A DNA stretch of 12,156 nucleotides from DASSUW01 sp035717845. GTDB lineage: Bacteria; Actinomycetota; Thermoleophilia; Solirubrobacterales; Solirubrobacteraceae. Under the pieces are notes generated by a model. That model saw only the letters and a list, made by a program, of their open reading frames with translations, was not told the DNA's origin and ran no database searches. The position numbers and the translations under genes are program-made. The DNA is taken from NCBI GenBank assembly GCA_035717845.1, contig DASTIC010000286.1, positions 1 through 12,156 on the forward strand, read 5' to 3'. Shown here one piece after another: positions 1-4,684 of the stretch (positions are counted from its first letter, which is position 1; each line of letters opens with the position of its first letter).

Positions 1-71
1 GGGAGACAGGATTTGAACCTGCGACCGCCCGGCCCCCAGCCGGGTGCGCTACCAGACTGCGCCACTCCCCG
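1..71 (-). tRNA. tRNA-Pro(GGG), 3' end cut by window edge
   Basis: Read on the minus strand, this folds into a standard cloverleaf. The acceptor begins CGGGGAG and the D-arm is closed by GCGC/GCGC. The anticodon stem CCCGG/CCGGG encloses loop CTGGGGG, giving anticodon GGG (proline), and the T-arm is GCAGG-TTCAAAT-CCTGT. The 3' acceptor strand stops at CTCCC because the window begins there, so the last two paired bases and the discriminator are missing. It lies 18 nt downstream of tRNA-Gly on the same strand, so the two may share a transcript. Confidence 0.95.
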
Positions 72-89
72 ATATGTCATCCACTCTAG

Positions 90-160
90 AGCGGGCGACG
101 GGAATCGAACCCGCCCTAGAAGCTTGGAAGGCTTCTGTGCAACCACAACACTTCGCCCGC
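90..160 (-). tRNA. tRNA-Gly(TCC)
   Basis: The minus strand gives acceptor GCGGGCG paired with CGCCCGC. The anticodon stem GAAGC/GCTTC holds loop CTTCCAA, so the anticodon is TCC. The T-arm loop is TTCGATT, and the discriminator is U, as usual for glycine tRNAs. The mature CCA is not encoded. The gene is 71 nt and complete. It is followed closely by tRNA-Pro, and the SDR gene lies 51 nt upstream on the same strand. Confidence 0.96.
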
Positions 161-175
161 AGTCGGACTGGCTCG

Positions 176-181
176 ATCATA
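176..181 (-). promoter_or_regulatory. Possible -10 element for tRNA-Gly/tRNA-Pro
   Basis: On the minus strand TATGAT (5 of 6 matches to TATAAT) ends 15 nt before the 5' end of tRNA-Gly, a suitable distance for a short tRNA leader. No TTGACA-like -35 box is seen at the expected spacing, so this rests on one hexamer in a GC-rich gap. Confidence 0.3.
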
Positions 182-211
182 GCCGTGGCCGCCCGATCCG
201 GCGAGCCGCGT

Positions 212-1030
212 CTACCGCTCCTCTGTCGGGACGGTCCCGGTGTCGTCGAGAAGCGATGACGGTGGCCAGGAGCCGAACCAGTTGTCGCGGGCGCCGTCGA
301 TCGTGATCACCGATCCGGAGAACGCTTTGCCGAGCGCGGCCGATGCGGCGAGGGCCACGAGCCAGGCGTGCTCCGGCTCCCGCCCCATGCGGCCGAGCGG
401 CACGGTGGCGGCGGCTCCGCGGCGGACGTTCTCCGGGTACTTGGCGAGCACGGCGGTGTCGAAATGGCCGGGGGCGATCGCGAGCACGGCGATGCCGTCC
501 GCCGCCCACTCGCGCGCGAGTGCGCGCGTATAGCCCTCGACCGCGGCGCGGGCGGTGCTCGAGTGCGCCATGCCCGGGAAGCCGTGGTGCGGGGAAAGGG
601 TCACGTTGACGATCGTGCCGCCGCCGGCGGGGCGCATCGCGAGGTCGGCGGCGATCCGGCTCATGCGCTCCGTGCCGCCGAGGTTGAGCCGCGTGACCGC
701 CCGCCACCCCTTCGGCTCGATCGCCTCGGCGGGCACGAAGTACTGGCCACCGGCGTTGTTGACGAGCACGTCGAGGCGGCCATGGCGGTCGAGGCACGTG
801 CGGACGATCCGCTCGGCGTCGGCGTCCTCCCGCACGTCGCCGACGACGTAGGCGGCGCCGATGGCGTCGGCCGCCTCGGCGAGCGGCTCCTCCCGGCGCC
901 CGGCGATCACCACAGTCGCCCCGCAGGCTGCCAACTCCCGTGCCGCGGCACGCCCGAGCCCGGTGCCGCCGCCCGTCACCAGCGTCACACGGCCGTCCAG
1001 AACACCGTCCGCGAAGACTTCAGACCTCAT
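212..1030 (-). CDS. SDR-family oxidoreductase, dienoyl/enoyl-CoA reductase-like
   Basis: This is a 272-aa short-chain dehydrogenase/reductase with a Rossmann NAD(P)-binding fold, probably cytoplasmic. The cofactor-binding motif TGGGTGLG is at residues 19-26, and NNAG is at 91-94. The classical catalytic Y-x3-K is absent: the equivalent stretch near residues 156-162 reads HSSTARA, giving Ser157-x3-Arg161. A Ser-x3-Lys/Arg arrangement is known in 2,4-dienoyl-CoA reductase and peroxisomal trans-2-enoyl-CoA reductase relatives, so an acyl-CoA substrate is the best guess. The C-terminal ITIDGARDNWFG stretch is typical of this actinobacterial subgroup as I remember it. I chose the ATG at 1030 because homologues usually begin MRS, about 15 residues before the Rossmann strand. 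A GTG at 1066 would add 12 residues and overlap the longer version of the divergent small gene. No good ribosome binding site is visible for either start. Confidence 0.88.
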   Translation of the reverse strand: MRSEVFADGVLDGRVTLVTGGGTGLGRAAARELAACGATVVIAGRREEPLAEAADAIGAAYVVGDVREDADAERIVRTCLDRHGRLDVLVNNAGGQYFVPAEAIEPKGWRAVTRLNLGGTERMSRIAADLAMRPAGGGTIVNVTLSPHHGFPGMAHSSTARAAVEGYTRALAREWAADGIAVLAIAPGHFDTAVLAKYPENVRRGAAATVPLGRMGREPEHAWLVALAASAALGKAFSGSVITIDGARDNWFGSWPPSSLLDDTGTVPTEER

Positions 1031-1091
1031 CGGCGCCGACATCGATGCCGATGGTATGGGGGTCACCGAAAACGGGCATCAACACCGCACC

Positions 1092-1229
1092 ATGCAGATC
1101 CCCGGCGTCCACATCGAGACCCTGCACAACCCGGTTCGCTACACCTACTCGCAGATCGAGAAGGCCTGCGCGATCGCGCAGCTGCTGAACCGGGGCAAGC
1201 TGGTGCTCGTCGAGCCGCCTCGCCGCTGA
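1092..1229 (+). CDS. Small protein of unknown function (45 aa, or 57 aa from an upstream ATG)
   Basis: A short reading frame with convincing coding character: nearly every codon ends in G or C, and the product is mixed and soluble-looking (MQIPGVHIETL start, a YSQIEKACAIAQLL amphipathic stretch around residues 19-32, and a basic PPRR tail). An in-frame ATG at 1056 would add 12 less conserved-looking residues (GHQH region). Neither ATG has a clear Shine-Dalgarno sequence. The gene diverges from the SDR gene, with 61 nt between the two chosen starts, and ends 60 nt before tRNA-Trp. I do not recognise the family. The helical stretch could be a small DNA- or protein-binding helix, but this is not shown. 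The long frame continuing upstream to 861 is antisense to the SDR gene and is not counted. Confidence 0.55.
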   Translation: MQIPGVHIETLHNPVRYTYSQIEKACAIAQLLNRGKLVLVEPPRR

Positions 1230-1289
1230 CGATCCACTCGTAGGACGCCGCGGTAGCTGTCCGCTCGCGGCGCTAGACTCGTGCTCCTT

Positions 1290-1363
1290 GGGGGATTAGC
1301 TCAGCTGGTGGCAGCGCCGGTCTCCAAAACCGGAGGTCCCAGGTTCGAGTCCTGGATCCCCCG
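1290..1363 (+). tRNA. tRNA-Trp(CCA)
   Basis: A complete 74-nt cloverleaf. Acceptor GGGGGAT pairs with ATCCCCC. The D-arm is GCT/AGC, with AGCTGG in its loop. The anticodon stem CCGGT/ACCGG holds loop CTCCAAA, giving anticodon CCA (tryptophan). The T-arm is CCAGG-TTCGAGT-CCTGG and the discriminator is G. The 3' CCA is not encoded. A TAGACT hexamer at 1274-1279 could be the -10 box. In many bacteria tRNA-Trp precedes secE-nusG, but here the next gene is a LAGLIDADG protein whose first ATG is 17 nt downstream. Confidence 0.97.
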
Positions 1364-1377
1364 CCTTTCCGCCGGTT

Positions 1378-1403
1378 CTCATGGGAACATCTGTTCCCAT
1401 GAG
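1378..1403. promoter_or_regulatory. 26-nt palindrome over the start of the LAGLIDADG gene, possible operator
   Basis: Two perfect 12-nt arms, CTCATGGGAACA and TGTTCCCATGAG, are separated by TC only. Both candidate start codons of the downstream gene (ATG at 1381 and at 1399) lie within it. The core GAAC-N4-GTTC matches the half-site layout of Gram-positive and mycobacterial LexA (SOS) boxes, although the outer bases are GG/CC rather than CG or TCG. With only two bases at the centre it suits a dimer-binding DNA site better than an RNA hairpin. If transcribed, a stem of about 10 bp could still hide the start codons. There is no T-tract, so it is not an intrinsic terminator for tRNA-Trp. Confidence 0.55.
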
Positions 1404-1998
1404 CTGGCGCCCTCCTGATCCGTGGTCGTACAGCTACCTCCTCGGCATGTACCTGGGAGATGGGTGCATCTCGACGAGTCGCGGGACGTTCCAGCTCGTC
1501 ATCGTCTGCGATGCCATATATCCGGACATCATCGACGACTGCGCGGCGGCAATAATGCTGACGCTGCTACCCCGCCGCGTTGGCCAGAACCCGCATCGCG
1601 TGCACCGCTGCGTTCGTGTGACGGGTACGAGCAAGCGCTGGCCAGAGGTGTTCCCGCAGCATGGGCCTGGCCGGAAGCACAATCGGAAGATCGAGCTGGA
1701 GGCGTGGCAGCGGGAGATCGTTGATCGGTTCCCGAAGGAGTTCCTGCGTGGCCTCCTGCACTCGGACGGGTGCCGGACCGTGAACCGTTTCTCGACGCTC
1801 CTGCCGAGCGGTCGGGTCGCGGAGTACGCGTATCCGCGGTGGTTCTTCTCGAACCGGTCGGAGGACATCCGGGCGCTGTTCTGCGAGTACTGCGAGCGGC
1901 TCGGGGTGCGGTGGACGCAGTCGAACCCACGCAACATCTCGGTGTCGCATCGCAAGAGCGTTGCGCTGCTCGACTCCTTCGTTCCGGCGAAGTCGTGA
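1381..1998 (+). CDS. Free-standing LAGLIDADG homing-endonuclease-like protein
   Basis: A 205-aa protein with two LAGLIDADG-type motifs, YLLGMYLGDG at residues 19-28 and FLRGLLHSDG at 121-130. Both keep the acidic metal-binding residue (Asp27 and Asp129). Two motifs in one chain imply a monomeric two-domain endonuclease fold that would cut a long asymmetric DNA site. The basic segment PGRKHNRK (about 96-103) and the SNRS and NISVSHRKS stretches probably contact DNA. I recall similar solitary proteins of about 200 aa in many actinobacteria, where nuclease activity is unproven and a regulatory role is possible. It is not embedded in an intron or intein here: tRNA-Trp is intact upstream and tRNA-Leu(TAG) begins 13 nt beyond the stop. 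Several A/T-ending codons (a GCC-ATA-TAT run, GCA-ATA-ATG) contrast with its neighbours and suggest transfer. The ATG at 1399 (MSWRPPDPW) is an equally possible start. Neither start has a Shine-Dalgarno sequence. Confidence 0.88.
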   Translation: MGTSVPMSWRPPDPWSYSYLLGMYLGDGCISTSRGTFQLVIVCDAIYPDIIDDCAAAIMLTLLPRRVGQNPHRVHRCVRVTGTSKRWPEVFPQHGPGRKHNRKIELEAWQREIVDRFPKEFLRGLLHSDGCRTVNRFSTLLPSGRVAEYAYPRWFFSNRSEDIRALFCEYCERLGVRWTQSNPRNISVSHRKSVALLDSFVPAKS

Positions 1999-2011
1999 CG
2001 GACCAGACCGA

Positions 2012-2095
2012 TGCGGGCGGAGGGACTCGAACCCCCACAGCTGTAAAGCCACGAGGACCTAAACCTCGCGCGTCTACCAGTTCCGCCACGCCCGC
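2012..2095 (-). tRNA. tRNA-Leu(TAG)
   Basis: An 84-nt class II tRNA on the minus strand. Acceptor GCGGGCG pairs with CGCCCGC, and the D-arm is GCGG-AACTGGTAGA-CGC. The anticodon stem CGAGG/CCTCG holds loop TTTAGGT, so the anticodon is TAG, reading CUA and probably other CUN codons. The variable arm is about 15 nt, with a short GGCT/AGCT helix as expected for leucine. The T-loop is TTCGAGT and the discriminator is A. The gene converges on the LAGLIDADG gene with a 13-nt gap. Confidence 0.96.
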
Positions 2096-2122
2096 AGGAA
2101 CCGCCGCATGCGCGGCACCGAG

Positions 2123-2128
2123 ATTGTA
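2123..2128 (-). promoter_or_regulatory. Possible -10 element for tRNA-Leu(TAG)
   Basis: On the minus strand TACAAT (5 of 6 matches to TATAAT) ends 27 nt before the tRNA 5' end. No -35 hexamer is recognisable. The same AT-rich patch lies 13 nt before the ATG of the divergent membrane-protein gene and could serve that direction too. Confidence 0.3.
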
Positions 2129-2141
2129 TGGTCGCGCGCGC

Positions 2142-2630
2142 ATGGCCGAGCCAGGGGTAACGATCGACCACCCCAATCGCCGGAAGGCGGCGTCGAAGAT
2201 GACGCGGGCGATCGTGGTGGTGCTGCTGCTCGTCTCGGCCGGCGTGACCCTGATCGTGACGATCGGCGGGTGGGACACGCTCCAGGGCGCGAAGGCGCTC
2301 CAGGTCGCGTTCATCGTCATCTACGTCGTGCTCGCGTTCTTCGTGCTGCGCTGGAGCCGCGGCGTCCTGCCGCTCGCCGCCGCGCTCGCGATCGTGCTGC
2401 TCATCTTCGCCGCCGTCGCCACGCCGGCGTGGTTCGACCGCGACGAGCCCGGGTTCGCCGACCCGGCCCTCGACGAGGGCCTGCTGGGCCTTCTGACCGC
2501 GCTGCTCGTCCCCCTCCAGATCCTGCTCATCGCCTTCGCCATGAGCGGGTTCCGGCAGGCGTGGAACGTCGAGGTCGAGCACGGGCCGGAGCGGGGTCCG
2601 GAGCGCGGCGCGGCACCCGCAGCCGCGTAG
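2142..2630 (+). CDS. Four-segment integral membrane protein, unknown function
   Basis: A 162-aa protein with a short charged N-terminus and four hydrophobic segments, near residues 22-42, 53-70, 75-94 and 115-134. The connecting loops contain WDTLQGAKALQ and WFDRDEPGFADPAL. A hydrophilic C-terminal tail carries a doubled GPER (GPERGPERG) and ends in an Ala/Pro-rich stretch. I remember uncharacterised proteins with this layout in Thermoleophilia, but I know no function. An internal ATG at 2199 (MTRAIVVVLLL) begins right at the first membrane helix and may be the true start. Neither start has a convincing ribosome binding site. The gene lies between two leucine-anticodon tRNA genes. Confidence 0.75.
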   Translation: MAEPGVTIDHPNRRKAASKMTRAIVVVLLLVSAGVTLIVTIGGWDTLQGAKALQVAFIVIYVVLAFFVLRWSRGVLPLAAALAIVLLIFAAVATPAWFDRDEPGFADPALDEGLLGLLTALLVPLQILLIAFAMSGFRQAWNVEVEHGPERGPERGAAPAAA

Positions 2631-2658
2631 GCAGCCTCGTCGTACGCTTGACCCGCCC

Positions 2659-2732
2659 GCCCGGGTAGCCCAATTGGCAGAGGCAGTCGACTCAAAATCG
2701 ATCAAGTGCGGGTTCGAATCCCGCCCCGGGCA
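2659..2732 (+). tRNA. tRNA with anticodon CAA (Leu by anticodon) and a short variable loop
   Basis: A complete 74-nt cloverleaf with no sign of decay. Acceptor GCCCGGG pairs perfectly with CCCGGGC. The anticodon stem GTCGA/TCGAT (one G-U pair) holds loop CTCAAAA, giving anticodon CAA. The T-arm GCGGG-TTCGAAT-CCCGC is perfect and the discriminator is A. The D-arm GCC-CAATTGGCAGA-GGC has a three-pair stem, as in Leu/Ser (and some Gln/Glu) tRNAs. The variable region is only CAAGT, 5 nt, whereas bacterial leucine tRNAs carry a long variable arm, as the tRNA-Leu(TAG) in this window does. Charging with leucine is therefore assumed from the anticodon and A73 only. The weak TACGCT at 2643-2648 could be a -10 box. 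Confidence 0.88.
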
Positions 2733-2754
2733 TGCACGACTAGGCTCCCGCGTC

Positions 2755-3645
2755 GTGACCCTCACGCCCGCCGAGACGGCCGCCCGCCTCGCCAACGCCC
2801 TCGACGTGCTGCGCGAGGCGGTGCACGTGACCGCCGGGCGCCTCCCGCTGGAACCGCGCTTCGAGGTCAAGGCCCTGCTCGCCGCCCATTTGCACGACGA
2901 CGCGTCCGCTATCCCCGAGCTGCGGCGCCGCGTCGAGGAGCTCGGTGGCGCGCCCCAGGGCCCCGGCGAGGAGCTGGAGCGGCTGCTCGACCGCGACGTC
3001 TACCGGGCGCTCAAGCCGGCCCTGATCGCCGCCCTTCATGCCCACAGGGCGCAACTCGACCCGCTCGCCGACGAGCCGACCCTGCACCTCCTCACCCGCC
3101 TCGTGCACAAGCAGGAGCGCCACCTCACCGAGCTCCCGACGGAGCCAGACCCAGACCTGCCGGACGACCTCGGCTCGCTGCCCAGAGACTCCGACCGCCG
3201 CCGGGAGCGCGAGGTCCTGCCGCCGCTGGACCGCCCGGCACGCGACAGCTTCGTGCAGGTGGTCGACCACCCGCAGGACCAGCACGAGGCCCACGCGCTG
3301 ATGGACGCCAAGCTGTGCGCCGCCGAGCTGCTCGCGCGTACGTCGCACGAGCACCCCGAGATGCCGGACGAGTTCCACGCCGACCTGGCCCGAGCGGCGC
3401 GCGACGCCGCCCGCCACGCCGAGCTCGTCGACCGCCACATGAGCGCCGAGCTCGGCATCAACTGGGGCGCGTTCCCGGTCAGCTTCGCGAGCTTTCGCGA
3501 GGTCTACGCGCGCGACCTCGCCGGGCGCCTCGAGGCGCTCGACGGCGCGCACACCGGCTACGCCCCCGGCGTCCCGGCGTTCGACCACGTCCGCGCCGAC
3601 GACAACGCCCGCAGGCGGGCGACGCGGCGCTGGCAGCAGTCCTAG
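2755..3645 (+). CDS. His/Glu-rich helical protein, possibly ferritin-like (DUF455-type)
   Basis: A 296-aa soluble protein from GTG at 2755, chosen because the frame upstream runs into the tRNA gene. It is almost all helical and unusually rich in His, Asp and Glu. Candidate metal ligands sit on helices: Glu37 and His45/His47 in FEVKALLAAHLHDD, His119/Glu121/His123 in VHKQERH, Glu191 in AAELLARTSHEH, and His221/Glu223 in AARHAELVDRHM. Glu and His spaced along four helices recall diiron ferritin-like folds, and the length fits DUF455-like proteins, but the match is from pattern only. The middle (residues 127-165) is a proline- and charge-rich linker. Its stop shares the CTAG tetramer with the stop of the convergent 80-aa gene. 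The function is unknown, with iron storage, oxygenation or redox protection all possible. Confidence 0.7.
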   Translation: MTLTPAETAARLANALDVLREAVHVTAGRLPLEPRFEVKALLAAHLHDDASAIPELRRRVEELGGAPQGPGEELERLLDRDVYRALKPALIAALHAHRAQLDPLADEPTLHLLTRLVHKQERHLTELPTEPDPDLPDDLGSLPRDSDRRREREVLPPLDRPARDSFVQVVDHPQDQHEAHALMDAKLCAAELLARTSHEHPEMPDEFHADLARAARDAARHAELVDRHMSAELGINWGAFPVSFASFREVYARDLAGRLEALDGAHTGYAPGVPAFDHVRADDNARRRATRRWQQS

Positions 3646-3884
3646 AGCGGCATCTTGCCGCGCCCGCGGCGCCCGGCGCTGCCGCTCTTGGACACGGCCT
3701 TCTGCGAGGTGTGGAACGGCTTCTGTAGCCAGCGGCCCAGCTTGCCCGGCGCCTTGCCCGCCCCGCGGCTGCCGAACCCGAGGACCCGCTGCCCGCCGCG
3801 CTCGGGATGGCGCGACAGCCGCGGAGCCAGGAAGGCCAGGATCAGCAGGAACACGCAGAACACGATCACGGCGACGATAGTCAT
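3642..3884 (-). CDS. Small single-pass membrane protein (80 aa), unknown function
   Basis: One N-terminal hydrophobic segment (residues 2-20, TIVAVIVFCVFLLILAF) is followed by a strongly basic tail containing RLSRHPERGGQR, KPFHTSQKAVSK and a final RRGRGKMPL. This predicts a membrane anchor with a cytoplasmic, nucleic-acid- or lipid-attracting tail. The start is well supported: AGGAG at 3891-3895 lies 6 nt before the ATG. The gene follows the phosphatase gene by 29 nt and is probably the last member of that transcript. I recall similar small proteins in Thermoleophilia but know no function for them. Confidence 0.75.
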   Translation of the reverse strand: MTIVAVIVFCVFLLILAFLAPRLSRHPERGGQRVLGFGSRGAGKAPGKLGRWLQKPFHTSQKAVSKSGSAGRRGRGKMPL

Positions 3885-3913
3885 GGCCGACTCCTACCCA
3901 ACGGCCGTGAATG

Positions 3914-4684
3914 TCAGGCCACGAACCTCTCGAGCTGGTCGGCGAGCGCCTCGGGAGCGACCAGCACGCCCGTGCCGGCCGGCGGCCGTGCCGGCAGGTC
4001 GCGCACGACGAGGCCGGCACGCTGGCAGAGGAGCTCGCCCGCCGCGAGGTCCCAGTGGTTGAGTCCCCGCTCGTAGTACGCGTCGTAGCGCCCCGCCGCC
4101 GTCCATGCGAGGTCGAGCGCCGCCGAGCCGAGCCGCCGGATGTCGCGCACCGCCGGAAGGAGCCGAGCCACCATCTCGGCCTGCCTGCGCCGCGTCTCGG
4201 CGTCGTAGCCGAAGCCGGTGGCGATCAACGCGGTGGCCAGATCGCTGCGCGAGGAGGCCGAGACCGGCCGCCCATCGAGCAGCGCCGGCCCGTCGCGCTC
4301 GACCGACCACAGCTCGTCCCGCATCGGGTCGTAGATCACGCCCGCCAGCGTCCCGGACGCGTCCTCACAGGCGATGCTCACCGCCCACTGCGGGATGCGG
4401 AAGAGGAAGTTGATCGTGCCGTCGAGCGGGTCGACGACCCACCGGAGCCCGGTCGTCCCCTCGTCGTCGCCGCCCTCCTCGCCGAGGAAGCCGTCGCCAG
4501 GCCGCGCGGCGGCCAGGCGCTCGCGGATCAGCCGCTCGGCGGCGTGGTCGGCCTCCGACACGAGGTCGGTGGGGCTCGACTTCGCGGTCACGTTCACGAG
4601 CGGCCCGGCGAACGCGTCGCGCAGCTGGCGCCCCGCCTCGCGCGCGATCGCCTCGGCGACCTCGCGCAGCGCCGCTGTGCTCAT
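3914..4684 (-). CDS. Inositol monophosphatase family protein (SuhB-like)
   Basis: A 256-aa Mg2+-dependent, Li+-sensitive-type phosphatase, full length for the family. The metal and substrate motifs are present in order: TDLVSEAD at residues 39-46, GEE with Glu69, WVVDPLDGTINF at 82-93 (Asp85, Asp88, Thr90), and NHWDLAAGELL at 209-219 (Asp212). The likely reaction is removal of phosphate from inositol-1-phosphate or a related sugar phosphate. Histidinol-phosphate or fructose-1,6-bisphosphate cannot be excluded by motif alone. The ATG overlaps the amidase stop (ATGA), with GAGG 7 nt upstream, which suggests translational coupling. It probably acts in the cytoplasm, possibly feeding inositol-containing lipids or thiols. 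Confidence 0.9.
   Translation of the reverse strand: MSTAALREVAEAIAREAGRQLRDAFAGPLVNVTAKSSPTDLVSEADHAAERLIRERLAAARPGDGFLGEEGGDDEGTTGLRWVVDPLDGTINFLFRIPQWAVSIACEDASGTLAGVIYDPMRDELWSVERDGPALLDGRPVSASSRSDLATALIATGFGYDAETRRRQAEMVARLLPAVRDIRRLGSAALDLAWTAAGRYDAYYERGLNHWDLAAGELLCQRAGLVVRDLPARPPAGTGVLVAPEALADQLERFVA

Noticed and set aside
861..1055. N-terminal extension of the small plus-strand gene
   Set aside because: It lies opposite the SDR Rossmann region and has an Ala/Ser/Arg shadow composition. Only the part from 1056 or 1092 looks coding.
1378..1403. Palindrome as an intrinsic terminator of tRNA-Trp
   Set aside because: No T-run follows and the two-base centre is too small for a hairpin loop.
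1381..1998. Group I intron or intein carrying the LAGLIDADG gene
   Set aside because: Both neighbouring tRNAs fold as uninterrupted genes, and no intein splice motifs or host extein sequence surround the frame.
2580..2615. Short GGTCCGGAGCG-type direct repeat
   Set aside because: It only encodes a doubled GPER in the protein tail. With two copies it is too small to call a repeat element.
2674..2754. Upstream extension of the 296-aa protein into the CAA tRNA
   Set aside because: The frame reads through a perfect tRNA cloverleaf. GTG at 2755 is the first sensible start after it.
1434..2870. 478-codon minus-strand frame crossing two tRNA genes and the LAGLIDADG gene
   Set aside because: It runs antisense through RNA genes and motif-bearing proteins and has no recognisable domain.
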